This document shows, piece after piece, positions 27,698 through 36,674 of a DNA stretch of 64,000 nucleotides. The notes beneath the pieces were generated by a model. It saw nothing but the letters and a program-made list of their open reading frames with translations. It had not been told where the DNA came from and searched no databases. Each line of letters opens with the position of its first letter. The first letter of the stretch is position 1. The stretch is from an uncultured Chthonomonas sp. GTDB lineage: Bacteria; Armatimonadota; Chthonomonadetes; Chthonomonadales; Chthonomonadaceae. Where the stretch lies: NCBI GenBank assembly GCA_903859705.1, contig CAIONQ010000079.1, positions 1 to 64,000 on the forward strand. The letters run 5' to 3'. A program made the translations under genes and the position numbers.

Positions 27698-28180
27698 GTG
27701 GCAGAGCTTACACATCTCGATGATCAGGGGCATGCCCATATGGTGGATGTTTCCCAGAAGCTGGAAACCGAACGGATCGCTGTGGCCTCCGGACAGGTGT
27801 TGTTGAAGCCTGAAACGGTTGCACTTCTGCGCGATGGCCAGGTGCCCAAGGGGGATGCCCTTGCTGTAGCACGTATTGCCGGAATAATGGGGGCCAAGAA
27901 AACCTCTGAGTTGATTCCACTTTGCCACCCATTGGCCATCACTAAGGTTACCGTTGATCCCCAGATAACGGATGCAGGAGTACATATAGTTGCAATGGTA
28001 AAGGTGAAGGGACAAACGGGTGTGGAGATGGAAGCCCTGACAGCAGTTTCTGTGGCCTGCCTTACGATTTACGACATGGTAAAGGCAGTGGATAGAACTG
28101 CCGTAATTACAGAAATCCGACTTGAGCAGAAATCTGGCGGTAAGAGTGGCGACTTCCGACGTGAGGAGGAGAACCAATGA
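27698..28180 (+). CDS. moaC: cyclic pyranopterin monophosphate synthase MoaC
   Basis: A 160-residue enzyme that converts 3',8-cyclo-7,8-dihydro-GTP (made by MoaA) to cyclic pyranopterin monophosphate in molybdenum cofactor synthesis. Typical motifs are [15 protein letters not shown] at the N-terminus, [57 protein letters not shown] and the C-terminal KSGG. The catalytic Lys and Asp positions are present. GTG at 27698 gives the usual family length and start. An in-frame ATG at 27641 would add 19 atypical residues. No other moa gene is in the window. It overlaps the next gene by four bases (ATGA). Confidence 0.93.
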   Translation: MAELTHLDDQGHAHMVDVSQKLETERIAVASGQVLLKPETVALLRDGQVPKGDALAVARIAGIMGAKKTSELIPLCHPLAITKVTVDPQITDAGVHIVAMVKVKGQTGVEMEALTAVSVACLTIYDMVKAVDRTAVITEIRLEQKSGGKSGDFRREEENQ

Positions 28181-30534
28181 AAGCACTTATTGGCGTCGCC
28201 GGCCTGGTAGTTGCGCTTCTGATTGCGGTACCCACGCAAGCTCAAAGTGGTCCGCAGGCACTTCCCACAGCAGGTACAACAGAATCGCTGGGAGTGAATA
28301 TACACTTCACAGATCCTCGCCCGGGTGAGGTCGAACAGATCGCTGCAGCTGGCTTTCGATGGGTGCGGATGGATTACTTCTGGGCAAGCATCGAGAGTAA
28401 GCGTGGTAGCTACGACTTTAGCGCATATGATCGGTTGTTAGCTGCACTAAAGCTGCACAAAATCCGCCCGATATATATTCTTGATTATGGCAATGATCTG
28501 TATGAGAAAGGCTCTCCCAGATCTCCCGAAGCAGTGGCAGCTTTTAGCGCATTTGCAGCTGCCTCCGTTACGCACTTTAAGGGGCAGGGTGTGGTTTGGG
28601 AGATGTGGAATGAACCAAACGGCGGCTTTTGGAGCCCAAAGGCGAATGTAGACGAGTATATTCGGCTGGCACTTGCTGTTGGAAAATCGATAAGGCAAGC
28701 GGCACCAAGGGAGTGCTACATTGGCCCGGCAACATCGGGCATGGATTTCAACTTTATCGAGAGCTGCTTCAAGGCTGGCTTGCTGAAGTACTGGGATGCA
28801 GTTTCATTCCATCCGTACCGTAACAATGCGCCTGAGACTGCCGCAAGGGATTATGTAACAGTTAGGTCTTTAATCAAACGATATGTGCCGGCAGGAAAGC
28901 AGATACCAATACTCAGCGGTGAGTGGGGATACTCAGAGCTTTATCCGGGCCTCAGTTTGGATCTGCAGGGCAAATACATTGCCCGCGAGTTCCTCACCAA
29001 TATCTCGAATGGCCTCGTAGTTTCTATTTGGTACGACTGGCATGATGATGGCTCAGACCCAAAAGAGCAAGAACATCACTTCGGATCTGTATATCAAAAT
29101 TATGCACCTAAACCCACTTATCATGCTGCAGAAACCCTCGCAAGGTCGTTGAAAGGGCTGCGATTTAACAAACGGCTGCCTCTCGCGAGCGATTCTGATT
29201 ATTGCTTGCTATTTACCGGCAATGGCGGCACCAGAACACTGGCAGTCTGGACATCAGCACCTGACCCGCATGAAGTAACTCTGCCGGTATCTGCAGGTGA
29301 ATTTGAACTTGTTCAGCCTGAACTGAAATCCACGAAAATTAGGGCAGATAGCAACGGCCTGCGCATATTGGTTACCGGGACTCCCGTTTATCTCAAACCC
29401 ACCGCCGAAAACTCGCTACTGAGCATTAGCGCCATTTGGCCTCCGCTGCCGCCTGTTGCGCAAGTCGACAGCAGGCAAGAGGCTGCAGGAGTGCTGCGTT
29501 CAGCACTATTACCTGCTGCTTTGCCAGCCAACGCAAAAGTACGCATCGAGAACCTTACCTTAAATGAGGAGGAAGGCACCGCCGAACGTAGCACAATGTT
29601 TGCATCGCCAACAGCCGCCTCAGCAGCCCTTGTGGACGTAATGCGGTGGCAGAAGCGACGACCAGGCGGTATGAAGTACCGCATTAGCCTGATAATATCG
29701 GGCATGCAGGCGCTTTCTCAGGAGACGGTAGTGGATGCCGTGCATCCTGTGACGTTGCTGCCCGCTCCCCCACAGAATGGATTGGTGCCGGTAACGGTTG
29801 AGAATCCCACGGGGGCGGCCCTGCATGGAACGATATCGGCCGGGGGCGGATCCGCCCCGATTTCGCTTGGAACGGGAACATTGCGGAGCACCGCAGCGTT
29901 GAAGGGATCAGATGCGGAATCCGGGTATCGGATTCGGTTGATGCTAAAGGAGGGCAGCGAAATTACCCTTACTCAGGCGCCCGTTGCCTACCAGAAGTTG
30001 GAGAGCTTTGAGGGTTACAGGCAAGGTTCGCGGTTGGAACCGGATGCCTATAGTGTTGTACCGGATGGAGACGCGAAGGTTGGCAGCCAGATTACGGCCA
30101 CTGTATCGGTGGCCCCGGTGGGGCTGCCGGGCGGGCGCCGCAATGCGCTGCACATTGTTTATAACTTTGATGCGGGGTGGAAGTTCTTGCGACTGGCACC
30201 GCAGGGAAAGAAACATGCGCCACTTGTCGGCGAACCTACCGGGATTGGGATGTGGGTGCTTGGGGATGGATCCGGAGACATTCTGAACCTGCGGTATGTT
30301 GATGCCTCCGGGCAAACATTTCAGACATCTGCCGGCAGCATCGGGTGGAAGGGCTGGAAGTGGGTTACCTTCTCGCTGGATCCTCGCAATGGTTCGTTCT
30401 GGGGTGGCTCTAACGACGGTAAGATTACGTATCCTATCTCGCTCGATACTACTGTTCTGGTGGATTCTCCCGGAGGCAGAGGTGGCAAAGGCGAGGTGTG
30501 GATTACGGATATCACGATGCTTTCGCGGCAGTAA
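28177..30534 (+). CDS. secreted clan-A glycoside hydrolase (GH39/GH5-like)
   Basis: A 785-residue exported protein (signal ends PTQAQS). Residues about 36-330 form a clan GH-A barrel: [13 protein letters not shown], the acid/base Glu in WEMWNEPN (about residues 141-148), SFHPYRNN, and the nucleophile Glu in LSGEWGYS (about residue 248). The following 400 residues are beta-rich. The last part ([13 protein letters not shown] to the end) looks like a carbohydrate-binding jelly roll. Beta-xylosidase or a related beta-glycosidase is likely, but the family number is not secure. Its ATG overlaps the moaC stop by four bases, an arrangement for translational coupling that is odd given the unrelated functions. 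Confidence 0.8.
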   Translation: MKALIGVAGLVVALLIAVPTQAQSGPQALPTAGTTESLGVNIHFTDPRPGEVEQIAAAGFRWVRMDYFWASIESKRGSYDFSAYDRLLAALKLHKIRPIYILDYGNDLYEKGSPRSPEAVAAFSAFAAASVTHFKGQGVVWEMWNEPNGGFWSPKANVDEYIRLALAVGKSIRQAAPRECYIGPATSGMDFNFIESCFKAGLLKYWDAVSFHPYRNNAPETAARDYVTVRSLIKRYVPAGKQIPILSGEWGYSELYPGLSLDLQGKYIAREFLTNISNGLVVSIWYDWHDDGSDPKEQEHHFGSVYQNYAPKPTYHAAETLARSLKGLRFNKRLPLASDSDYCLLFTGNGGTRTLAVWTSAPDPHEVTLPVSAGEFELVQPELKSTKIRADSNGLRILVTGTPVYLKPTAENSLLSISAIWPPLPPVAQVDSRQEAAGVLRSALLPAALPANAKVRIENLTLNEEEGTAERSTMFASPTAASAALVDVMRWQKRRPGGMKYRISLIISGMQALSQETVVDAVHPVTLLPAPPQNGLVPVTVENPTGAALHGTISAGGGSAPISLGTGTLRSTAALKGSDAESGYRIRLMLKEGSEITLTQAPVAYQKLESFEGYRQGSRLEPDAYSVVPDGDAKVGSQITATVSVAPVGLPGGRRNALHIVYNFDAGWKFLRLAPQGKKHAPLVGEPTGIGMWVLGDGSGDILNLRYVDASGQTFQTSAGSIGWKGWKWVTFSLDPRNGSFWGGSNDGKITYPISLDTTVLVDSPGGRGGKGEVWITDITMLSRQ

Positions 30535-30621
30535 TGCCGCAACCTGGGGTCCTATTTACTTTGTTCCCAATTTCCCGAGCTTCGGCGTGCGAACAGGCAG
30601 AATTCCACATCATGAAGATCG

Positions 30622-30627
30622 TATAAT
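30622..30627 (+). promoter_or_regulatory. candidate -10 element of the peroxiredoxin gene
   Basis: A perfect TATAAT lies 91 bases before the peroxiredoxin ATG in the 183-base gap after the hydrolase gene. No clear -35 is found at 16-18 bases, so the assignment is tentative. Confidence 0.3.
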
Positions 30628-30717
30628 AACGGGGCGAAGATTGATCAGTCCGGCTCTGACTATGAGATTGGCCGAGACACCCTCTCTGCCAACCAGTCTA
30701 AATCACAGGAGATAAAA

Positions 30718-31272
30718 ATGTCCGCAAAAGTTGGAAAACCAGCACCCGATTTTACAATGAAGGTTGCAAAGCCCGGCGATACCGCCGTCACCGTTGGCAC
30801 CACGGTGTCCCTATCTGATTACAAGGGCAAGTGGCTTGTATTCTTCTTCTACCCGCTGGACTTTACTTTTGTATGCCCCACTGAAATCACGGCTCTTTCC
30901 GATCGATTTAGCGAGTTTGAGGAGATTGGCGCCGATGTTCTTGGCGTATCCATCGACTCTCAGTTCTCTCACCTGGCGTGGATGAACACCCCTCGCGACA
31001 AGCACGGCCTGGGCGAACTGAACTTCCCGCTGGCAGCCGATATCACCAAGTCTGTTGCAACGGATTACGGTGTGCTGATTGAAGAGGCCGGCATCGCGCT
31101 CCGCGGCCTGTTTATCATCGACCCCAACGGCGTACTTCAGTACGCGGTTGTTAATAACCTGAACATTGGCCGCAGCACGGATGAGACGCTGCGCGTGCTT
31201 CAGGCGCTGCAGACCGGTGGTCTGTGCCCCTCCGACTGGAAGCCTGGTAAGGCAACCCTGAAGGTTGGCTAG
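30718..31272 (+). CDS. typical 2-Cys peroxiredoxin (AhpC/Prx1 class)
   Basis: A 184-residue cytosolic thiol peroxidase that reduces hydrogen peroxide and organic hydroperoxides. The peroxidatic Cys53 sits in the FTFVCPTE motif and the resolving Cys170 in GGLCPSDW. The helper Arg and Thr are also in place. Length matches the Prx1/AhpC class of obligate dimers. No ahpF or dedicated reductase is adjacent, so thioredoxin is the likely electron donor. The gene has a good ribosome site (AGGAGATAAAA) and its own terminator. Its third positions are more GC-rich than its neighbours, consistent with high expression. Confidence 0.95.
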   Translation: MSAKVGKPAPDFTMKVAKPGDTAVTVGTTVSLSDYKGKWLVFFFYPLDFTFVCPTEITALSDRFSEFEEIGADVLGVSIDSQFSHLAWMNTPRDKHGLGELNFPLAADITKSVATDYGVLIEEAGIALRGLFIIDPNGVLQYAVVNNLNIGRSTDETLRVLQALQTGGLCPSDWKPGKATLKVG

Positions 31273-31312
31273 TAGGTTTATGCCTGCCCTTTAACGGGGC
31301 TGGCAATGTAAT

Positions 31313-31359
31313 AAAAACCCGCTGTGCCCCCGATTTATTGGGGACATAGCGGGCTTTTT
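31313..31359 (+). terminator. rho-independent terminator of the peroxiredoxin gene
   Basis: A 13-bp stem (CCCGCTGTGCCCC against GGGGACATAGCGGG, one G-T pair and one bulged A) with a 9-base loop is followed by CTTTTTG and preceded by AAAAA. It is 41 bases past the stop and could work in both directions. Confidence 0.85.
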
Positions 31360-31440
31360 GTTAGGTAGCAGGGAGATGGTGAGAGGCAAAGGGGAACGGG
31401 GAAGACCCGCGCAGAGCGCCTTAGGTGCGGGGTTTGGGGA

Positions 31441-31932
31441 TTGGGGTGCCTGCCGGACAGTGGCTGGGTTGAGCTTGATCGCTCTGGCTTTGATGGTCGG
31501 CTGGTAGTTTACCGGTTAAGCAGATCGGGCAGGCATGACAACCTGCCGCCACACATTGCCAATCACGACTTTAGCGGCAATGCCACCCTGTTGGGGATGG
31601 CCGATAAGAACCACGTGATCGCCAGTGAACGCGTGAACGCGTCACGGTTTCGCATAGCCAGTGTTGGACTTGATGGTGTAACTGAATCTGGCTGGCCTAT
31701 CAATCTATCATGTGATTCGATCGATGATGAGATCATCGAAGTTGCACTCTCGCGTGATGGTAAGCATCTGGTATATTCCATTATGACGCCCATTGATACC
31801 CACAACCTATTGACGGTGGGAACCTACGTAACATTCTATGCTTGTGATTTGAATGGTGCAGGTCTGCATTCAGTGTTTCGGTTTGGGAAGCATAAAACCG
31901 AAATGGAGCCCATTTTGGAAGAGCGGCAGTAG
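31441..31932 (+). CDS. hypothetical protein with beta-propeller-like (PD40/TolB) segment
   Basis: A 163-residue ORF starting at a TTG with no clear ribosome site. The middle reads (V)ALSRDGKHLVYSI and YACDLNGAGLHSVFRF, which look like successive strands of a TolB/PD40 beta-propeller, but at most two blades are present where six would be expected. No signal peptide is seen. It is either a short unassigned protein or the surviving 3' part of a longer propeller gene. It is flanked downstream by apparently decayed DNA, which favours the second view. Confidence 0.4.
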   Translation: MGCLPDSGWVELDRSGFDGRLVVYRLSRSGRHDNLPPHIANHDFSGNATLLGMADKNHVIASERVNASRFRIASVGLDGVTESGWPINLSCDSIDDEIIEVALSRDGKHLVYSIMTPIDTHNLLTVGTYVTFYACDLNGAGLHSVFRFGKHKTEMEPILEERQ

Positions 31933-32616
31933 TAGCCGGGTTCGGATGTAGGTGTGTGGATTGCTGTGAGTTTTAGCCCTCAATGCAAATGCCGCCTCCG
32001 CTTGAACGCGGCTACGTTGCAGGACGCTGATTCTCTCACCTCGCGGAGAACACGGAGGAAATGCGCGGAGCTCGCTTATGGTGCTGATGGTTGATAGGGA
32101 GGTAGGGCATTCCGAAAATACTGATAGCTGGATTTGAATAACTATAACTGGCACTTTGTGCCTGCCGGATGAGCGCAAGTGCGGAATTGGGAGGTTGATA
32201 GATCTCATGCTAAGACGCTTGCTATCGCTGTTACTTGCTGGATTTTCCCTCCTCACCCCATATCCCTCTCCAAATTATTTTGTGATTACTGGCGCGGTTA
32301 TACACCCCTCGCAGGCTCGGAGTTACAGCGCAGGTAGTCTTTTCCGCTTTGCTTGTGGTTTATCGGCAGGTCGCCGATGTCTGCGCTCGCTGGGATTCCC
32401 CTACCTTGTAATTGCTATTGCAACAGGCAGGAAACCTGGGACATTGTGCAGCATGACGGAGGGTTGGCTGAGTACTACCATTATGACTATTACGACCAGC
32501 AGGACAAGGTGCTGCGCTTCAGGCGCGGGGTTTGGGTGGCGGTTAATGAGAATTGCGCGACAGGCGGTACGATATGTATTGTGGTTTTATAATCGGTTTT
32601 TCTGGAGGCGCGTGCT
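31933..32616 (+). other. 684-base region without a convincing gene; possible gene remnants
   Basis: The region has short overlapping open frames in two phases. None has a ribosome site plus family-like sequence. One frame at 32353-32592 ends in an aromatic, protein-like stretch (EYYHYDYYDQQDKVLRF) and another passes through YFVITGAVIHPSQARSY. Together they suggest decayed or frameshifted coding DNA. No tRNA, hairpin terminator or insertion-sequence end was found. Confidence 0.45.
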
Positions 32617-34308
32617 GTGATTCCACTTGCTTTGTTTTTCTTTTCTATGGTTGGGCGGGTGGAGGGGAGTACTCCTTCCGCTGCAACTGCGGATTCCCGG
32701 GCTCTGGCGATGACGCCACCTATGGGATGGAACAGCTGGAATGCCTTTGAGAAGGATATTGATGAGACTAAAATTAGGGCGATTGTCGATGCTATGGTGA
32801 GTTCTGGAATGCGTGATGCGGGCTACCGCTATGTTGTTCTGGATGATGCGTGGATGGCGAAGGAGAGAGATGGTGAGGCTCGACTTGTTGCTGACCCGTT
32901 TAAATTCCCGAGTGGTATGAAGGCTATTGGTGACTATATTCATAGCAAAGGACTGAAGTTTGGGATATATGAAGATAGAGGCAGGTTAACCTGCCAACAG
33001 CTGCCCGGAACCCTGGGGCATGAACAGATAGACATGCAGACCTTTGCAGATTGGGGCGTGGACTATATTAAGATGGATAGCTGTTTTGCGGAGGCGAACG
33101 GCAAAGTCAGCTCTGAACACTATCAAACACTTCGGAAGTTTATTAATGCCACGGGACGCCCCATGATCCTTAGCATCTCAGATTTTGGTAATGGCGCCTG
33201 GGCATGGGGTGGCAAGGATTCCTCTCAGCTCTGGAGGACTTCGTACGACATTTATCCTTACATGGATTCTGTATATTCGTGCGCAGAAACCTCGGCGGGA
33301 GCTGGCTCGATTCATCCGGCCTTTAATGGATTGTGGCAGTTTGCAGGCCCGGGCCATTGGAATGACCCGGATATGTTGGAAGTTGGAAACCTTAAGGACG
33401 ACATACCCGCAGATCGGAAAAGCATTGCAGACCGTGCACATTTTAGTTTGTGGTGCATCCTGGCTGCGCCCCTGATGGCGGGAACAGACCTCCGCACATT
33501 GAACAATGATGTGCGGAATACTCTTACTGCCCCTGAGGTGATTGCCGTTGATCAGGATAAACGTGGCATACAGGGCTATAAGGTGTTTTCTGAAGCCGGG
33601 GTGGATATCTATAATAAGCCCCTTGCGGATGGAACGACGGCCGTGCTGATACTGAACAAGGGTCCACAAAAATCGACCGTGACAGTACAGTGGGACCAGA
33701 TTGGGCTCTCTGGCACTCAGTTGGTGCGCGACCTGTGGGAGCGCAAGAACCTTGGAAGTTTTAAGGATGCTCTTTCGGTTGAACTTGGCACGCATGAGCA
33801 CAGGCTGCTTAAAATTGGGCGGACTGGCAGACCGCTGCCTTCCCCCAAACCGATGCCTGCAGAAAAATACGTGGTAACCCGTAAGGGTATAACGTATTTG
33901 AGCGACCTTTATTACATATGGAAATCCTGGAATGCGCCTGTATACGATTCTGCTTTTGATGGTAAGCCGCTTGTGATTGACGGCAAGACTTATATGAAGG
34001 GGCTTGGCTGCAAAGGGAAGAGTGCGGTGATGTTTATGCTGAACGGCAATGCCGACACGTTTAAGGCTGTTGTTTCGCTGAATAGGGATAGTAAGGATGT
34101 GGGCACTGGTCGCTTTTACGTTTACGATGGGGATTTCTTTAGCAATCGGAAGTTATGGGATAGCGGCCCGATGAATGCAAATTCGGCTGGCAAGGAAGTT
34201 GATATCGCTGTGAAGGGTGTTCAGTGTTTGAGACTGGTGTTTGAAGGCGATAATTTGAGTGGTAATTGGGCGGATGCACGTGTGGTGAGTGTGGAGAACG
34301 GTAGGTAG
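32617..34308 (+). CDS. secreted GH27 alpha-galactosidase with C-terminal NPCBM domain
   Basis: A 563-residue enzyme with a short hydrophobic signal-like start (MIPLALFFFSMVGRVEGS). The GH27 barrel opens with MTPPMGWNSWNAFE and has YVVLDDAWM, GIYEDRG, the nucleophile Asp154 in DYIKMDSC, and the acid/base Asp211 in WRTSYDI. HWNDPDMLEVGN follows. After a beta-sandwich (residues about 310-410) the last 140 residues are an NPCBM module (YLSDL at its start, MKGLGCKGKSAVMF, GRFYVYDGDF). It would remove terminal alpha-galactose or beta-L-arabinopyranose from plant polymers. The GTG start has TGGAGG eight bases upstream. It stands alone after a decayed region. Confidence 0.92.
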   Translation: MIPLALFFFSMVGRVEGSTPSAATADSRALAMTPPMGWNSWNAFEKDIDETKIRAIVDAMVSSGMRDAGYRYVVLDDAWMAKERDGEARLVADPFKFPSGMKAIGDYIHSKGLKFGIYEDRGRLTCQQLPGTLGHEQIDMQTFADWGVDYIKMDSCFAEANGKVSSEHYQTLRKFINATGRPMILSISDFGNGAWAWGGKDSSQLWRTSYDIYPYMDSVYSCAETSAGAGSIHPAFNGLWQFAGPGHWNDPDMLEVGNLKDDIPADRKSIADRAHFSLWCILAAPLMAGTDLRTLNNDVRNTLTAPEVIAVDQDKRGIQGYKVFSEAGVDIYNKPLADGTTAVLILNKGPQKSTVTVQWDQIGLSGTQLVRDLWERKNLGSFKDALSVELGTHEHRLLKIGRTGRPLPSPKPMPAEKYVVTRKGITYLSDLYYIWKSWNAPVYDSAFDGKPLVIDGKTYMKGLGCKGKSAVMFMLNGNADTFKAVVSLNRDSKDVGTGRFYVYDGDFFSNRKLWDSGPMNANSAGKEVDIAVKGVQCLRLVFEGDNLSGNWADARVVSVENGR

Positions 34309-34315
34309 TTTCGCT

Positions 34316-34343
34316 AAGTTAGGGAGTTAGGAAAGTTAGGGAG
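34316..34343 (+). repeat. short direct repeat downstream of the galactosidase gene
   Basis: AAGTTAGGGAG occurs at 34316-34326 and again at 34333-34343, with TTAGGA between (period 17). It sits just past the GH27 stop in the 214-base gap before RNase HI. No function can be assigned. Confidence 0.6.
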
Positions 34344-34522
34344 GCAAATTCCGCCTGGCGGATGGAAGGCGCAGTACGACCATTAGGACCCGTAGGCCGC
34401 GTAGATGGGCGCCTGCGCGGGACTAGCGCCTGCGGTGCCGAATACCCAGGGGAGTGGAATTGGATGCAGATGCCGCCGCGATGCAGTATATTTACTCATT
34501 AAATGTGTGTACGGAGGTTACA

Positions 34523-35011
34523 GTGGCGGAAGGTGAGCAGCTTAAGCGGGTGACGATTTATACTGATGGGGCATGTACCGGAAACCCGGGGCCAGGTGGG
34601 TTTGGGGTTGTGTTGAGTTATGGCGAGAAGCGACGTGAGCTTTCTGGAGGGTTCCGGCGCACTACCAACAATCGTATGGAGATTATGGCGGCGATTACGG
34701 GACTTGAAGCGTTGAAGTACCCGTGCGTTGTTACCCTTTACACGGATTCTCAGTATCTGGTAAATAGCATTGAGAAGGGCTGGGTTCGTGGCTGGATGGC
34801 GCGCGGTTGGCGCAAAGCCGATGGTAAGATGGCGGTTAATGTTGACCTGTGGGAACGTATTTTGCCGCTGCTGCAGATGCACCGGGTGAGCTTTGTGTGG
34901 GTTAAGGGACACGCGGAAACTGAGGAGAATAATGTGTGTGACCGCCTTGCTGTGGCGGCCGCACACGAGCCCGGCTTGCCCGCGGATACGGGCTACGAAC
35001 GCTCGGCATAA
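34523..35011 (+). CDS. rnhA: ribonuclease HI
   Basis: A 162-residue enzyme that cuts the RNA strand of RNA-DNA hybrids, removing primers and R-loops. The four carboxylates of type 1 RNase H are visible: Asp in [15 protein letters not shown], Glu in NNRMEIMAA, Asp in [10 protein letters not shown] and Asp in NNVCDRLA. The basic handle [16 protein letters not shown] is also present, as in the E. coli enzyme. GTG at 34523 has GGAGG five bases upstream and gives a standard length. An ATG at 34454 would add 23 residues. The 3' end overlaps the convergent flavoprotein gene by 19 bases. Confidence 0.94.
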   Translation: MAEGEQLKRVTIYTDGACTGNPGPGGFGVVLSYGEKRRELSGGFRRTTNNRMEIMAAITGLEALKYPCVVTLYTDSQYLVNSIEKGWVRGWMARGWRKADGKMAVNVDLWERILPLLQMHRVSFVWVKGHAETEENNVCDRLAVAAAHEPGLPADTGYERSA

Positions 35012-36582
35012 TCTGAGATGCAGGCTTCGGCGGCCAATTTACCGGGGGCGCCATACACACAGCCACCCGGATGTGCGCCGGAGCCGCACAGGTATAACCC
35101 TTTAATTGCAGTTCGGCCACCCGGTAGATTGGCCGGGTTTCGGGCAGCAAAGAGAGTTGGCGGCAATAGATCGCCGTGGAATATGTGCCCCCCAGTTAAG
35201 CCAAATCGCTGTTCGAGATCCCTCGGTGTAAGTACCTGACGATGAAGGATGGAACCCGGGATGTTGGGAGCGTATCTGCCACAGATATCGATTACCCTAT
35301 CTGCAAATTTCTCTCGCTCGGAATTTAGATCCAGGCCATCCGCGAGATTATAAGGGAAGTACTGTACGAACAACGATAAGATGTGCCCCTCTGCTGGGGT
35401 TAGCGTTGTATCTGTTGCCGTTTGGATGTACATTTCGATCATTGGCTCGGAAGCGGGATACCCCTTGCTGGCCTCTTCCCAGGCGCTTTCAAGAGCTTCT
35501 ACACCCGGGCACAAGTGAACTGTACCGAAGTGCTCTTCACGAATGGGTGCCTCGTTGTAAGGAAGATTGGTAAACCGCGGGAGTTCTGAAACGGCGAGAT
35601 TGATTTTTGCTGATGCCCCACCGCGCGTTTTCAGCAAGTTCCAGGTATCGTTGGCCGGACGCAGTTGTGCCGGAAGTAGGTTTTCAAAGGTTCTGTAAGG
35701 ATCGGCATTCGAGAGCACCACTGGCGCATGGATGACTTCGCCCGTTTCAAGGCGGATGCCGATCACGTGCGCTGCCCCATCTGGATCCTGCTCTGTGAGT
35801 ATTTCTGCGGCCAGTGAACTGGTTCTAATTTGACCTCCAAGATCCATCAATGCTTCTGCAAGGCCCTGTGTGATGCGCCCCATTCCACCTCGAACGTATC
35901 CCCATGAACCCCGGCTCCCTACGGCTCTACCCATGTAGTGGTGAAGCAACACGTATGCTGTTCCAGGAGTGGATGGGCCGCCGTAGGTGCCGATCAGCCC
36001 ATCGGTTGCGAGAACCGTTTTCAGCTTATCATCGTTAAAGCGAGCATCTAGCAAATCCCGAACGCTTCCTTTGATGAACTGGCTGTAGAGATCCTCACAC
36101 CCCGCCTGGCAGAATGCCTGCAGCAGCTCTTGATCTGTTGGTGCTGTTCCTTTTAGGAATGGTTCAATTATCTCTGCTGCCGCTTCTACATCTGCCTCGA
36201 AATCAAAATATGCGGATACATCTTCCGGGTTATCCGGGAGGAACGCCTCCAGCGATTTGCGAGTGCGTTCTTCATCCGGATATAGAAACAGGTTACTGCC
36301 ATCCAAAAATGGGGAGTAACCAGATGTTTCCCGCCGGTAGACCTCATAACCATATGCCTTGAGGTTTAGCTCTTCTGTAATTTCTGGAAGCAAGAGGCTA
36401 CACAGGTACGCACCCTCTGAAACATGGTAGCCGGGCCAAATTTCACGGGTTACACAGGCACCGCCGACGTGATCGGCGCGTTCGATTACCAGAACGTGCT
36501 TTCCCGCTTTAGCAAGGTAAGCAGCGGTGATAAGCCCGTTGTGCCCTGCACCGATGATAATGGCATCGTATTGGGTGCTCAT
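34993..36582 (-). CDS. FAD-dependent oxidoreductase, PYROXD2 / phytoene-desaturase-like
   Basis: A 529-residue flavoprotein. The N-terminal dinucleotide fold is [28 protein letters not shown] followed by GGACVTRE. The substrate region has [19 protein letters not shown] and [18 protein letters not shown]. The C-terminal FAD clamp is [20 protein letters not shown]. This organisation matches the PYROXD2-like branch of the carotenoid desaturase/isomerase superfamily. Bacterial members are annotated broadly and the substrate is unknown. No carotenoid gene is adjacent, so carotenoid work is not implied. The ATG at 36582 has AGGA nine bases upstream. It is downstream of the pilus array but behind that array's terminator. 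Confidence 0.82.
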   Translation of the reverse strand: MSTQYDAIIIGAGHNGLITAAYLAKAGKHVLVIERADHVGGACVTREIWPGYHVSEGAYLCSLLLPEITEELNLKAYGYEVYRRETSGYSPFLDGSNLFLYPDEERTRKSLEAFLPDNPEDVSAYFDFEADVEAAAEIIEPFLKGTAPTDQELLQAFCQAGCEDLYSQFIKGSVRDLLDARFNDDKLKTVLATDGLIGTYGGPSTPGTAYVLLHHYMGRAVGSRGSWGYVRGGMGRITQGLAEALMDLGGQIRTSSLAAEILTEQDPDGAAHVIGIRLETGEVIHAPVVLSNADPYRTFENLLPAQLRPANDTWNLLKTRGGASAKINLAVSELPRFTNLPYNEAPIREEHFGTVHLCPGVEALESAWEEASKGYPASEPMIEMYIQTATDTTLTPAEGHILSLFVQYFPYNLADGLDLNSEREKFADRVIDICGRYAPNIPGSILHRQVLTPRDLEQRFGLTGGHIFHGDLLPPTLFAARNPANLPGGRTAIKGLYLCGSGAHPGGCVYGAPGKLAAEACISDYAERS

Positions 36583-36610
36583 TTGATTGCTTCCTATAGG
36601 TAATGCAAAA

Positions 36611-36648
36611 CTGGCCGGGCGATCCACATTTTGGGTTCGCCCGGCCAG
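36611..36648 (-). terminator. terminator at the end of the pilus/adhesin array
   Basis: A 12-bp perfect stem CTGGCCGGGCGA / TCGCCCGGCCAG with a 14-base loop, followed on the minus strand by TTTTGC. It lies 26 bases past the stop of the 2848-residue protein and before the flavoprotein gene, marking the 3' end of the 27-kb leftward array. Confidence 0.85.
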
Positions 36649-36674
36649 AAGAGTGTCAGCCGTGCTGACTTAGA

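Noticed and set aside
32156-32620. 154-codon open frame with a hydrophobic leader-like stretch
   Set aside because: No ribosome site, runs into the GH27 start, and its sequence changes character along its length. Treated as part of a decayed region.
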